Assembly (NCBI RefSeq): GCF_003955665.1
Contig: NZ_RXHU01000018.1
Location: forward strand, 62,001 to 126,000
DNA: 64,000 bases
Origin: Paenibacillus whitsoniae
GTDB lineage: Bacteria; Bacillota; Bacilli; Paenibacillales; NBRC-103111
Reading direction: 5' to 3'
The position numbers and the translations under genes are program-made. Position 1 is the first letter of the stretch, and every line of letters begins with the position of its first letter. Of this stretch, positions 25,126 to 34,845 are shown piece by piece. The notes below the pieces were generated by a model, which was given only the letters and a program-made list of their open reading frames with translations, was not told where the DNA came from and ran no database searches.

Positions 25126-25225
25126 GCACTTATGGTGCGATTATCGGATAGGAGTGGAGAGAAACCATACTGTACTTTTATTATATGTATACGGTTTCAT
25201 TTTGTCAACATTTTTTTGAAAACGT

Positions 25226-26116
25226 TTACGAAGCATGGAAATGACGAGCGGCTTGAGGATTGTTTCCTTCATTTCTCGCTGCTCGTTTAATTAAATTGCA
25301 AATCGAATAAGGACGTATATAAGGGCTCCCCGCGTTAATTCGCGGAATTTGCATCGGGTCTCCTGCAAAATCCGTGATGCCGTTCGTTGTTGTAAAGCCG
25401 AATTTAATCCCTGCCTGCTGCAGCAGTGCGATCGTCTGCGCATCGTAGCTGCCGTACGGATAAGCGTAACCATTTACTTCCCTGGCTGCATTCAGCTCGG
25501 TCAGCTTCGTAATCATCGTCAGCGTATCCTGCGAAATTCTGGATTTGAACTGATCTTCTGTCTCCGGAACACCTTGTAAGACCAACTTGTTCGTCAAGAA
25601 TGGCTTGCCGTCCTGCATTTGATGAAGGGAATCCGAATGGCCTTGAAATTCAATCTTGGGGAAATCCGACCGGATACGCTTGATTTCTTCTTTCGACAAG
25701 GCGTGAAGTTTCGGAGCGGTTGGATCATCAAGATCTTTGGTGATCACAAAATTCACGGCAGGAATCCGCATTTTTTTGAGAACTGGATACGCGTAGGTCG
25801 CGAAACTTTCGTAACCGTCATCGAACGTAACCAACACAGCATTGTCCGGTACATCAGCACCTTGAGTTTTAAAGCGTTTGAACTGATCGAACGAAATGAA
25901 CATAAAACCGTCGCGTTGGAGCGCTTCCAGTTGACGTTCAAATAGTTTCGGCGTAATTGTCACCGATCCTTGCACATCCGGGTCAAGGTGATGGTACACC
26001 AGTACAGCCACTTGCTTGGAATAATAAACTTCCTTTTCACTGGCGACAATCGGGGTAAAATTCATAATAACAATGACAAAGGTAAGCATGCCGATCCACA
26101 AAATCCTTGCTTTCAC
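25226..26116 (-). CDS. Polysaccharide deacetylase (NodB homology) family protein
   Basis: The 296-residue protein has an N-terminal signal peptide (residues about 1-26, ending near VASEK). The NodB domain follows with TFDDGYESF (catalytic Asp and metal Asp), the zinc-binding HSDSLHQM region (GHSDS), and ANG-like YPYGSYD near residue 222. It probably deacetylates N-acetylated cell-wall or surface polysaccharides outside the membrane. It starts with GTG. It lies next to the ECF sigma pair, at the site where B. subtilis carries aroE. Confidence 0.88.
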   Translation of the reverse strand: MKARILWIGMLTFVIVIMNFTPIVASEKEVYYSKQVAVLVYHHLDPDVQGSVTITPKLFERQLEALQRDGFMFISFDQFKRFKTQGADVPDNAVLVTFDDGYESFATYAYPVLKKMRIPAVNFVITKDLDDPTAPKLHALSKEEIKRIRSDFPKIEFQGHSDSLHQMQDGKPFLTNKLVLQGVPETEDQFKSRISQDTLTMITKLTELNAAREVNGYAYPYGSYDAQTIALLQQAGIKFGFTTTNGITDFAGDPMQIPRINAGSPYIRPYSICNLIKRAARNEGNNPQAARHFHAS

Positions 26117-26214
26117 ATCATTCGCCCCATGACTTTTAAAAGTTAAAAAAACGGATAGCGATTTATTATAGCATGCGACTTAAGACCTGAGAATACGTCT
26201 TTTATTAAGAAAAT

Positions 26215-26272
26215 GAAATAAACCGCCATGCCGCGGATAAGTAGCTCTTACCTGCGCATGCCGGTTTATTTC
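26215..26272 (-). terminator. Long hairpin after tyrA
   Basis: GAAATAAACCG pairs perfectly with CGGTTTATTTC, enclosing an inner imperfect stem (GCATGC, then GCAGGTAAG with CTTATCCGC). The end is only moderately T-rich (TTTATTTCATTTTC). It probably ends the aro-trp-hisC-tyrA transcript. Confidence 0.65.
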
Positions 26273-26281
26273 GAATGTCAT

Positions 26282-27370
26282 TTATACGTGAACTGCATAT
26301 TGCTCGCCGAGAAGTTCGGAAGCCCGATCCGCTTCCTCCTGATTGCGGAAGGACAAGCGAAGTATGCCCGGAACATCTTCACGGCTTTCAATAATTTGAA
26401 GATTGCTGAGGTTAATCCGGGCATTCCCCAGCAGTGTTGCAATAGAGCCAATAATTCCCGGATGATCCGGTACATCGACATAAATATCATATAAGGACGT
26501 GAGCATGCCTTTGCGACGCTCAGGCAGCTTACCGCGAAATTCACCGGAGAGACGGAATTGTTCGGCAATTCCCTCTCCGTCGCTTTGCTCAATCAATTGA
26601 ATAAAACGCGCAATCTCGCCGTTCCAGTCTTGGAGCAGCTTCAGCAGCACCTCGCGATTGTTCACGAGAATGTCACGCCAGATGCTCGGTTCGCTGGCTG
26701 CGATTCGCGTAATATCGCGGAACCCGCCTGCCGCGAGATTTTGGTAGAGCGGATTCGTTTCATTATACACGCGGACTTGATTCACTAAGGCGACAGCAAT
26801 AATATGCGGCAGATGGCTGATCGCGCCGACGATTTCATCGTGCTCGCGAGCATCGACTCGAACGACCTGCGCTTTGGTCTCACTGAGGAAAGCTGTCAAA
26901 CGATCTACTTCGAGCTCCGGCGTGCCTTCTGCCGGTGTTAGCACATAGAAAGCATTCTCGAATAAATGGGATGATGCAGCTTCTACACCATGCCGCTCCG
27001 AACCCGCCATCGGATGACCGCCGATGAAATAAACGCCTTCTCTCACTACAGCTGCGGCGCTTTCCGTCACGGACGCTTTCGTACTCCCAACATCTGTAAT
27101 GATGCAGCCTGGCTTCAGCGGCAGCTCCACAAGCTGCTTCACATAATCCTCCAACATGCCTACCGGCACGCACAGGAATAGATAATCTGCGTCCTGTGCA
27201 GCTTCCGCCATCGACGTCGTGGCAATATCCACGACGCCGCGCTTAAGCAGCTTCTCCACGGACTTCGGGTTTGGCGAATGACCGACGACCGTATACCCAG
27301 GCTTTCCTTTATAACATAAGGCCAGTGATCCACCGATCAGCCCTACACCGAAAATCGCTATCTTCGTCAT
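26282..27370 (-). CDS. tyrA: Prephenate dehydrogenase with ACT domain
   Basis: TyrA oxidatively decarboxylates prephenate to 4-hydroxyphenylpyruvate for tyrosine. The N-terminal NAD-binding motif is IFGVGLIGGSLAL; HPMAGSERHG and the helical dimerisation domain follow. Residues about 290-362 form an ACT domain (YVDVPDHPGIIGSIATLLG), consistent with feedback control by tyrosine. It is the last gene of the aromatic supraoperon, 23 bp after hisC, as in B. subtilis, but the aroE gene that follows there is absent. Confidence 0.96.
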   Translation of the reverse strand: MTKIAIFGVGLIGGSLALCYKGKPGYTVVGHSPNPKSVEKLLKRGVVDIATTSMAEAAQDADYLFLCVPVGMLEDYVKQLVELPLKPGCIITDVGSTKASVTESAAAVVREGVYFIGGHPMAGSERHGVEAASSHLFENAFYVLTPAEGTPELEVDRLTAFLSETKAQVVRVDAREHDEIVGAISHLPHIIAVALVNQVRVYNETNPLYQNLAAGGFRDITRIAASEPSIWRDILVNNREVLLKLLQDWNGEIARFIQLIEQSDGEGIAEQFRLSGEFRGKLPERRKGMLTSLYDIYVDVPDHPGIIGSIATLLGNARINLSNLQIIESREDVPGILRLSFRNQEEADRASELLGEQYAVHV

Positions 27371-27393
27371 GAAATCAACCTTTGTAAATGGAA

Positions 27394-28494
27394 TTAGGCC
27401 TCAACAGGCACTTCAGCCAGCACTTCTTTCAGTGCGGCGATGAATTTTTCATTCTGCTCGCGAGAACCGATGGTTACGCGGAGCGATGTCGGGAAGCCGA
27501 GCATATGGCCTCCGCGCACGATCAAGCCGCGGCGCAGCAAGCCGTTAAACACCTCAGCGGCCGGGCGCCGGACATCAACCATGATGAAGTTGCCATGAGC
27601 CGGGAATGCGGTTAAACCGAGCTCTTGGAACTGTTCGTTCAAGTATTTAAGACCGGCTGTGTTCGCTTCGCGGCAGTTGGCGATGAACTCTTTATCTTGA
27701 ATCGATACCAGCGCGGCAGCCTGTGCAAAGCGAGTTGTATTAAACGGCTCGCGCACTTGATTGATCGAGCGGATCACATCCGGATGCCCGATACCGTAGC
27801 CGATACGAAGCGACGCCAATCCGTAGATTTTGGAGAACGTCCGCAGCGAAATCACATTCTTGTATTGCCCGATCAGCTCGATGCTGTTCGGGAATTCTCC
27901 CGTCGTGTTGTACTCGCAGTAAGCCTCATCAAGGACAACGATAACGCTGGCAGGCACTTTCGCCAGGAACGCTTTGATTTCCGCATCCGTGTTCATCGTG
28001 CCGGTCGGGTTGTTCGGGTTGCAGATCCACACGATTTTCGTCTTTTCCGTAATCGCAGCAGCCATCGCATCCAGGTCGTGCGTACCGTCTTTGAGCGGCA
28101 CCTCAATCGAAATCGCGCCTTCGATTTCACAGTTGTGCTTATACTGCGGGAACGTGTGTGAAGCCATCACGGACTCGTCGCCAGGCACAAGGAAAGCGCG
28201 CGCCAGCATCAAAATGACTTCGTCCGAGCCTGCACCGAAAATAAGCTGGTTCGTTTCCACGCCAAGCTCCTTCGCCACACCTTCCGTTAAATGCACAGCG
28301 CCGCCATCGGGATACAGGGAGATGTTGGCGATTTCGGCTTCGATCGCGGCTTTGACGCGCGGAGACGAGCCAAATGGATTTTCATTGGAAGCAAGCTTAA
28401 TCACTTCCGTGAGGCCAAGCTCGCGCTTGACTTCTTCAATCGGCTTGCCAGGTTGATAGACGGGTAAATGGATAATCGACTGTTTCGGTTGCAT
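27394..28494 (-). CDS. hisC: Histidinol-phosphate aminotransferase
   Basis: HisC is a class I/II PLP aminotransferase acting in histidine synthesis; in bacilli the copy in the trp operon also aminates phenylpyruvate and 4-hydroxyphenylpyruvate. Motifs are LASNENPFGSSP, NPNNPTGT, the PLP-binding lysine in RTFSKIYGLASLRIGYG and the C-terminal RVTIG. The 366-residue length is normal. Lying between trpA and tyrA, it links histidine, tyrosine and phenylalanine synthesis. Confidence 0.96.
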   Translation of the reverse strand: MQPKQSIIHLPVYQPGKPIEEVKRELGLTEVIKLASNENPFGSSPRVKAAIEAEIANISLYPDGGAVHLTEGVAKELGVETNQLIFGAGSDEVILMLARAFLVPGDESVMASHTFPQYKHNCEIEGAISIEVPLKDGTHDLDAMAAAITEKTKIVWICNPNNPTGTMNTDAEIKAFLAKVPASVIVVLDEAYCEYNTTGEFPNSIELIGQYKNVISLRTFSKIYGLASLRIGYGIGHPDVIRSINQVREPFNTTRFAQAAALVSIQDKEFIANCREANTAGLKYLNEQFQELGLTAFPAHGNFIMVDVRRPAAEVFNGLLRRGLIVRGGHMLGFPTSLRVTIGSREQNEKFIAALKEVLAEVPVEA

Positions 28495-28506
28495 GAAGTC
28501 ACCTCA

Positions 28507-29325
28507 TTAAATGTTGTCCGAACCTTTTAATTGTCCTACAAATTGACGAATTTGTCCCAGGCCTTCCGGATGCGCAGCGTCCGAAGTGAGGTGCGAAAGC
28601 GCACCCTCAATCGTTCTTACAATCGCGCTGCCCACGACGACGCCGTCGCACAGCGTCTCAAAACGCTTCACCTGTTCGCGATTCGAGATCCCGAAGCCGA
28701 CGACGATCGGCACGGTCGCCGCTTCGCGTACGGTGGACAGGAAATCTTCAATGCCGCCGAAAAACTCCGCACGCTCGCCGGTTACGCCCAGCGAGGACAC
28801 GCAGTACACAAAGCCGCGAGCGCCTGCCGCGATGCGTTTCACGCGCTCATTAGACGTCGGCGCTACGAGCGGGATCAAGTGCACGCCGTATCGTTCGGCA
28901 ACCGCGCGCGCCTCGCTGTCTTCCTCCAGCGGAAGATCCGGAATGATAATGCCGCTGATTTCATTTTCCTGCATCGTCTTGAAGATGCGCTCCAGGCCGA
29001 TTTGCAGCACCGGATTATAGTACGTAAAGAGGATGAAAGGCAGCTTGGAGCCACGGCTTCGCGCTTCACGAGCGACGCCGATGACGTCGAAGATCGAGAT
29101 TTTGCGCTGCAGCGCACGCTCGGAAGAGCGCTGAATCACCGGTCCGTCAGCAAGCGGGTCGGAGTAAGGCACGCCAAGCTCAATGAGATCGGCACCTGCT
29201 TTTTCCATCTCCAGAATGAGCTCCAAAGACGCTTCAATCGAAGGATCACCAATGGTCAAAAAAGGAATCAGCGCAGTTTCTCCGCGCTCTTTCAGTTCTG
29301 CAAAGCGGCTGTCGATACGGTTCAT
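28507..29325 (-). CDS. trpA: Tryptophan synthase alpha chain
   Basis: TrpA cleaves indole-3-glycerol phosphate to indole, which passes to TrpB. The 272-residue TIM barrel shows LIPFLTIGDPSIE, catalytic Glu in DLIELGVPYSDPLADGP, catalytic Asp in IIPDLPLEE, and phosphate-binding VVGFGIS. It follows trpB by 3 bp. Confidence 0.97.
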   Translation of the reverse strand: MNRIDSRFAELKERGETALIPFLTIGDPSIEASLELILEMEKAGADLIELGVPYSDPLADGPVIQRSSERALQRKISIFDVIGVAREARSRGSKLPFILFTYYNPVLQIGLERIFKTMQENEISGIIIPDLPLEEDSEARAVAERYGVHLIPLVAPTSNERVKRIAAGARGFVYCVSSLGVTGERAEFFGGIEDFLSTVREAATVPIVVGFGISNREQVKRFETLCDGVVVGSAIVRTIEGALSHLTSDAAHPEGLGQIRQFVGQLKGSDNI

Positions 29326-29328
29326 CGC

Positions 29329-30525
29329 TTATTCCTCCTCCTTGCCCAAGTAGCCGATAATCGATTCTACGTCTTTATCGCCGCGTCCGGACAAGGAAAC
29401 CACGATAATCTGGTCCTTCGCCATCGTCGGAGCCAGCTTCAACGTCTGCGCAATCGCATGCGCGCTCTCCAGCGCAGGAATAATGCCTTCCGTACGGCTC
29501 AGCAATTGTAACGCATCCAGCGCTTCCTGATCCGTAATCGGGAAGTACGTCGCACGCTCAATGTCTTTGAGGTACGCATGTTCGGGCCCAATGCCCGGGT
29601 AATCCAACCCTGCGGAGATTGAATGCGCCGGCAGCACTTGGCCGTACTCATCCTGCAGCAAGTAGCTGAGCGAGCCTTGGAAAACGCCCTGCGTTCCCTT
29701 CGTCATCGTCGCTGCATGCTCCTCGGTTTCGACACCGCGTCCAGCCGCTTCGACGCCGATCAGCTTCACGCCTTCATCCTGCACGAATGGATAGAAAATG
29801 CCCATCGCGTTGCTGCCGCCGCCTACGCAAGCGACAACAGCATCCGGCAGTCGGCCTTCCGCTTCCAGGATTTGCTCCCGGGACTCGTCGCCGATAACGC
29901 GCTGAAAATCCCGCACCATCATCGGATACGGATGCGGGCCTGTGACCGAACCCAGGATATAATACGTATCCTGCACATGGCTTACCCAGTAACGCAGCGT
30001 CTCATTGCACGCGTCTTTGAGCGTACGCGTGCCGGACGTAACCGGAATCACTTCCGAGCCTAGCAGCTTCATGCGGAACACGTTAAGCTGTTGACGCTTC
30101 GTATCCTCTTCGCCCATGAACACTTTGCATTCCAATCCCATGAGGGCTGCAACCGTCGCAGAAGCGACGCCATGCTGCCCGGCACCCGTCTCGGCAATCA
30201 CTTTCTTCTTGCCCATCCGTTTCGCTAGCACCGCTTGTCCGATGGTGTTGTTGATTTTGTGCGCACCGGTATGGTTCAAATCTTCCCGCTTCAAATAAAT
30301 TTTAGCGCCGCCCAAAAGCTCCGTCAAACGCTCCGCGTAATACAGTGGGGTCGGTCTGCCGGAATATTGCCGCTGCAAATAGCGGACTTCCGCAATAAAA
30401 TCAGGGTCATCTTTATATTTGGCATAAGCTTCTTCGAGCTCAATCAGCGCGTTCATTAGTGTCTCAGGGACATAACGGCCGCCGAACTTGCCGAATCTGC
30501 CATGCTGGTCAGGTACTTGCGTCAC
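29329..30525 (-). CDS. trpB: Tryptophan synthase beta chain
   Basis: TrpB condenses indole with serine using PLP. The PLP lysine lies in [14 protein letters not shown] (Lys near residue 90), followed by [11 protein letters not shown], the phosphate-binding [11 protein letters not shown], and [16 protein letters not shown]. The GTG start overlaps the trpF stop (GTGA). The 398-residue length fits TrpB1. Confidence 0.97.
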   Translation of the reverse strand: MTQVPDQHGRFGKFGGRYVPETLMNALIELEEAYAKYKDDPDFIAEVRYLQRQYSGRPTPLYYAERLTELLGGAKIYLKREDLNHTGAHKINNTIGQAVLAKRMGKKKVIAETGAGQHGVASATVAALMGLECKVFMGEEDTKRQQLNVFRMKLLGSEVIPVTSGTRTLKDACNETLRYWVSHVQDTYYILGSVTGPHPYPMMVRDFQRVIGDESREQILEAEGRLPDAVVACVGGGSNAMGIFYPFVQDEGVKLIGVEAAGRGVETEEHAATMTKGTQGVFQGSLSYLLQDEYGQVLPAHSISAGLDYPGIGPEHAYLKDIERATYFPITDQEALDALQLLSRTEGIIPALESAHAIAQTLKLAPTMAKDQIIVVSLSGRGDKDVESIIGYLGKEEE

Positions 30526-31220
30526 TTCCGAGTCACCCTTTCCACAAATGCTGTAATTTTAGCAATATCTTTAACTCCGTCCGTCTCCACGCCGCTTGAT
30601 ACATCGACGCCATCCGGACGATACGTCTCGATTAATTGATCTACGTTTTCCGGCTTAAGCCCGCCTGCAACAAGCAAAGCAACGCCGACTTCACGCGCCC
30701 AAGCTTGATACACAGGGATGCAGTCCCAGGCAAAAGTCGTGCCAGAACCCCCGCCGTATACCGGGTCAAATGTATCTAACAGCACGGCGTCAACCGATCC
30801 GATATACGGATCAAGCTGAGCGGCAACGGCCTCTGGCGTTGGAGGATTCGCTTCCGTCTTCGATATGGACACGGATTTAAACACTTTTACGCCAAACGTA
30901 TCCCGAACCCACTGGCAAAACACCGGCGTCTCCTGACCATGAAGCTGCACAACGTCCAGCGGTGCAACCGACAAAATGCCCTGCAACTCATCCTCGGCCG
31001 GATTCACAAAAACACCGACAGCCAGCGGCCTCTCTTGCCCGTTAACGCCCTGTTCATGCAGCACCTCAATCAGCTCTGCCGCCTTCTCCGGCGTCACCCG
31101 GCGCTTGCTGAGTGCAAAAACAAAACCGATATGAGCTATCGGCAAATGTACGATTGATTTTAACACTTCAACGCTTTGAAGTCCACAAATTTTTACCGTT
31201 GGCGCTGTCGTCACAGTCAT
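30522..31220 (-). CDS. trpF: Phosphoribosylanthranilate isomerase
   Basis: TrpF performs the Amadori rearrangement of phosphoribosylanthranilate. [10 protein letters not shown] near the N-terminus carries the catalytic Cys, [11 protein letters not shown] the phosphate loop, and DTFDP near residue 145 the catalytic Asp; GGLKPENV completes the barrel. The 232-residue length is slightly above average. It overlaps trpB by 4 bp and lies 19 bp after trpC. Confidence 0.95.
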   Translation of the reverse strand: MTVTTAPTVKICGLQSVEVLKSIVHLPIAHIGFVFALSKRRVTPEKAAELIEVLHEQGVNGQERPLAVGVFVNPAEDELQGILSVAPLDVVQLHGQETPVFCQWVRDTFGVKVFKSVSISKTEANPPTPEAVAAQLDPYIGSVDAVLLDTFDPVYGGGSGTTFAWDCIPVYQAWAREVGVALLVAGGLKPENVDQLIETYRPDGVDVSSGVETDGVKDIAKITAFVERVTRK

Positions 31221-31239
31221 GTTCGTCGCCTCTTTTCCG

Positions 31240-32037
31240 TTACTTTGCTGCGTTCACACGCGGCCCCATCAATGCCTCAATCGCGTCGCCGACAACCGGT
31301 TGGCGCATAAAGTGCTCGCCGATCAGCACAGCTTTCGCACCGGCTTTCTGAACGAAGGCCAGATCCTCGACGGAAGAAATGCCGCTTTCACTGACGACTG
31401 TCACACCTTCCGGAATCAATTGAGTCAGCTCTTCCGTGGTCGCGAGGTCGGTCACGAAAGTTTTAAGGTTCCGGTTGTTGATGCCGATGAACGTCGTGTT
31501 CAGTTCCAGCGCGCGTTCCAATTCTTCGCGGTCATGCACCTCAACGAGCGCATCCATGCCGAGGTCGCGAGCCAGCGCGAGATAGGCTTTCATTTGCTCC
31601 GTCGTGAGGATCGCCGCAATGAGAAGAATCGCATCCGCCCCGAGCAAGCGGGCCTCATAAATCTGCTTCGGATCAATTGTAAAATCTTTCCGCAGCAACG
31701 GCACGCTTACCGCTTGGCGAACTGCCTGCAAATAAGCGTTGCTGCCTTGAAAATAGTCCACATCCGTCAGCACGGAGATGCAGTCGGTTCCCGCCGCCGC
31801 GTACGACTTGGCAAGCTCAACGGGTTCGAAATCCGGGCGAATCAAGCCTTTGGACGGCGACGCTTTCTTCACTTCCGCAATCAGGCCCATGGCACGGTTC
31901 CGGCCGGAAGACAAGGAGCGTTCAAAGCCTAGGCAAGGCGGAAGCTGAGCGATTTCCTTCTCCGCTTCCGCAATGGAAAAGTTCTGCATCGCCTCGACTT
32001 CCAGGCGTTTAGTGGCAACAATTTTATCAAGAAACAT
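31240..32037 (-). CDS. trpC: Indole-3-glycerol phosphate synthase
   Basis: TrpC closes the indole ring of CdRP. Motifs are IAEVKKASPSKGLI (catalytic Lys), LLRKDFTID (catalytic Lys), ILLIAAIL, LVEVHDREEL, GINNRNL and SESGISS. The 265-residue length is normal. It overlaps trpD by 11 bp, with GGAGA as ribosome site inside trpD. Confidence 0.97.
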   Translation of the reverse strand: MFLDKIVATKRLEVEAMQNFSIAEAEKEIAQLPPCLGFERSLSSGRNRAMGLIAEVKKASPSKGLIRPDFEPVELAKSYAAAGTDCISVLTDVDYFQGSNAYLQAVRQAVSVPLLRKDFTIDPKQIYEARLLGADAILLIAAILTTEQMKAYLALARDLGMDALVEVHDREELERALELNTTFIGINNRNLKTFVTDLATTEELTQLIPEGVTVVSESGISSVEDLAFVQKAGAKAVLIGEHFMRQPVVGDAIEALMGPRVNAAK

Positions 32038-33067
32038 GGCTCAGTTCTCCTGTATATTGAATAAGTTCGTTCAATTTGCTTTCCGCTTTGCCCGAATCGA
32101 TCACATTCGCAGCGAGCTTGACGCCCTGCTGCATCGTACCGACCAGCCCCGTCACATAGAAGCAAGCCGCTGCGTTAGCCAGCACAATGTCACGATGAGG
32201 CCCTTTCTCCCCGGCGAAAATGTGACGAATGATTTCCGCGTTCAACGGCGCATCGCCGCCAGCGACATCTTTGATACTGTGTGCGCGTAAACCCAGGTCG
32301 TCCGGAGTAATCGAGTACGTAGCGATCGTATCGTTTTTGAGTTCGGTCACTTTGGTCGGCGCCGAAATACTGAATTCATCAAGCCCGTCTTCACTAGCAA
32401 CGACCAGAGCGCGTTTGAGACCCAGCGCTTGCAGCGACTGTGCGATCAGTTCCGTTTTCTCCCGATCGAACACACCCAACACTTGACGGTCGGCGCCAGC
32501 CGGGTTCGTCAGCGGCCCGATCAGGTTGAACACCGTCCGGAAGCCGAGCTCGCGCCGAGGCGCCGCCACGTACTTCATCGATTGGTGGAACGATTGGGCG
32601 AACATGAAGCAAATGCCCGTGCGTTCCAAACATTTGGCCGCTTGCTCGCCGGTCAGCGTAATATTGACGCCCAGCGCTTCCAACACGTCGGCACTGCCGC
32701 TTTTGCTCGACATCGCCCGATTGCCGTGCTTCGCTACACGAATGCCGCCGGCCGCTGCGATAATGGCCGCCGTTGTCGAGATGTTGAACGTCTCCGCTCC
32801 GTCCCCGCCGGTGCCGCAGGTATCCAGCAAATCGCTCTGCAGCACGTTCATTTGCGCCGCTTTGCTCCGCATCGTCTCGGCGAATCCGGTGATCTCATCC
32901 AGGGTTTCACCTTTGAACCGAAGCGCCGTCAGTAAGCTGCCGATCTGCGCCGGGGTCGCTGCGCCTTCCATAATTTCGGACATCACGCCGCGCGCCTCCT
33001 CGCGTGTCAGGTGGCTGCCATTAATTACTTTTCCCAGAGCTTGCTGCATCGTAATCAATCCGCTCAT
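32027..33067 (-). CDS. trpD: Anthranilate phosphoribosyltransferase
   Basis: TrpD transfers phosphoribosyl from PRPP to anthranilate. The PRPP site DTCGTGGDGAETFNIST and the KHGNRAMSSKSGSADVLEALG region are intact. The ATG at 33067 has AAAGGAG 10 bases upstream; the TTG at 33076 is too close to it. The 346-residue protein lacks a glutaminase domain, so anthranilate synthase must borrow its TrpG/PabA subunit from elsewhere. Confidence 0.96.
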   Translation of the reverse strand: MSGLITMQQALGKVINGSHLTREEARGVMSEIMEGAATPAQIGSLLTALRFKGETLDEITGFAETMRSKAAQMNVLQSDLLDTCGTGGDGAETFNISTTAAIIAAAGGIRVAKHGNRAMSSKSGSADVLEALGVNITLTGEQAAKCLERTGICFMFAQSFHQSMKYVAAPRRELGFRTVFNLIGPLTNPAGADRQVLGVFDREKTELIAQSLQALGLKRALVVASEDGLDEFSISAPTKVTELKNDTIATYSITPDDLGLRAHSIKDVAGGDAPLNAEIIRHIFAGEKGPHRDIVLANAAACFYVTGLVGTMQQGVKLAANVIDSGKAESKLNELIQYTGELSHVS

Positions 33068-33088
33068 CGTAGTCAATCTCCTTTCTTC

Positions 33089-34636
33089 CTATGAGTTTAC
33101 AAAGTAATCTTTGTTGATGTCGCTGACAGGTCTTGGCTCCGGACTGAACATCGCTTCCGCCATCCGAATGGATTTCAGCATCCCCGTCGCCTTGTTCACC
33201 GTCTCCTGATACTCGTTCTCCGGCACGGAATCCCAGACCACGCCTGCGCCCGCTTGCACGTACGCTTTGCCGTTCTTGAAAATAATCGTCCGAATCGTAA
33301 TGCACGTATCGAGGTTCCCCGAGAAGCCCAAGTACCCGATCGCCCCGGCATAAGCGCCGCGTGCTTCCGGCTCCAGCTCCGCAATAATTTCCATGGCGCG
33401 AAGCTTCGGTGCGCCGGACACCGTTCCCGCCGGCAAGCAGGAGAGGAAGGCATCGAAGAAGTCTTTATCCTTCGCAATTTTGCCGGACACGTTGGACACG
33501 ATATGCATGACATGCGAGTAGCGCTCAATGTCCATGAATGTGTCGCATTTGACGGTACCGAATTCGGAGACGCGTCCGATGTCATTTCGCCCTAGATCGA
33601 CGAGCATCAAATGCTCGGCTCTTTCCTTCTCATCGGCGAGCAGCTCTTGCTCCAGCGCAAGATCCTGCTCAGGCGTCTTCCCTCTCGGTCTCGTACCGGC
33701 AATCGGCCGCGTCTCGACTTTGTCTTCTTCGACGCGTACGAGCAGCTCCGGCGAAGTGCCGACGACGACCTCGTCGTCCATTTTGAGCACGTACATGTAC
33801 GGAGAAGGATTCATTGTGCGCAGCACGCGATACACCTGCAGCGGCGAAACCGTCGTCTCGATTTCAAATCGTTGAGACAACACGACCTGGAAAATGTCGC
33901 CCGCGCGAATGTATTCCTTCGCTTTGTTCACATTGGCGATGTACTTTTCCTTCGTCATGTTGGAGCGAATTTCGCCGAGCTCCGGCTCCTTCACAATCGG
34001 ATTGTGCGTCATCGTATCCACACTCAACGGACGTTTGATTTTTTCGATCGTCGCGTCGATTTTGTCGCAAGTGGCTTGATACGCTTCGGCAATGTCGGCA
34101 TCTGTCGCAAATTTCGGAACGTGCACGTTCGCAATGACCATCATCTGCTGTTTGAAATGGTCGAACACGATGACTTGATCGCAGAACATGAATTGAATAT
34201 CGTTCATTTGCAGATCATCCACCTGATGGGCAGGCAGCTTCTCGTAGTATTGCAGCAGATCGTATCCGAAGAATCCGACAGCACCGCCTGTAAAGCGAGG
34301 CATTCCCGGCAATTGAGGGCTGGAGTAGGACCGAAGGTAGGCTTTCAGAACGTCAATCGGCTTCTCGTCGGTGACTTTGTCGCCGTCATGGGACGCTACC
34401 GTCGTTTTTCCATGCTTCGACGTGATCATCAAGAACGGATCGGTGCCGATAAAGGAATAACGCGCCCATTTCACGCCGCCCTCCACGCTCTCCAGTAGGA
34501 AAGCGCGCGGTTCTTGGTATAGATGTTGGAATACACGGATCGGTGTTTCGGTATCGGCTAATAAGTGGCGCACAACTGGAATCAGATTATAACTACGGGA
34601 CAAACGAATCACTTCTTGCAGTTCAGGTGTATACAT
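33089..34636 (-). CDS. trpE: Anthranilate synthase component I
   Basis: TrpE converts chorismate to anthranilate with ammonia from a TrpG/PabA partner. The 515-residue protein has the LLESVEGG motif near residue 49 associated with tryptophan feedback binding, and the catalytic chorismate-binding core (SPELLVRVE, IAGTRPRGKTPEQD, DLGRNDIGRVS, YAGAIGYLGFSGNLDTCI). No trpG gene is present in the operon. Translation starts 8 bases after GAGGGG. Its leader carries a TRAP-type binding site and terminator. Confidence 0.97.
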   Translation of the reverse strand: MYTPELQEVIRLSRSYNLIPVVRHLLADTETPIRVFQHLYQEPRAFLLESVEGGVKWARYSFIGTDPFLMITSKHGKTTVASHDGDKVTDEKPIDVLKAYLRSYSSPQLPGMPRFTGGAVGFFGYDLLQYYEKLPAHQVDDLQMNDIQFMFCDQVIVFDHFKQQMMVIANVHVPKFATDADIAEAYQATCDKIDATIEKIKRPLSVDTMTHNPIVKEPELGEIRSNMTKEKYIANVNKAKEYIRAGDIFQVVLSQRFEIETTVSPLQVYRVLRTMNPSPYMYVLKMDDEVVVGTSPELLVRVEEDKVETRPIAGTRPRGKTPEQDLALEQELLADEKERAEHLMLVDLGRNDIGRVSEFGTVKCDTFMDIERYSHVMHIVSNVSGKIAKDKDFFDAFLSCLPAGTVSGAPKLRAMEIIAELEPEARGAYAGAIGYLGFSGNLDTCITIRTIIFKNGKAYVQAGAGVVWDSVPENEYQETVNKATGMLKSIRMAEAMFSPEPRPVSDINKDYFVNS

Positions 34637-34698
34637 GGAAACATCCCCTCTCAGTTTGCGAGCTGCCTCATTCGGTGCTCCAAACTCTAATTGAATAC

Positions 34699-34726
34699 AA
34701 AAAAACCTCTACCCAGGGTAGAGGTT
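34699..34726 (-). terminator. trp leader attenuator (intrinsic terminator)
   Basis: On the minus strand AACCTCTACCC is followed almost directly by GGGTAGAGGTT (perfect 11-bp complement; hairpin of about 9 bp) and then seven T. It lies 63 bp before trpE and downstream of the TRAP-like repeats. Its ascending arm CTCTAC is complementary to GTAGAG, which occurs twice within the TRAP-like site. Confidence 0.9.
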
Positions 34727-34845
34727 GACTTTAGTTTCAGTAGACGATGAGGAAGATGCTGAAAAAAAGCGAATCAAACGAAATATGCAAACAGACGAAC
34801 GTCAACTTGGACGCTAGACCGGCATAAGGCGGATATGTGCTTTTT

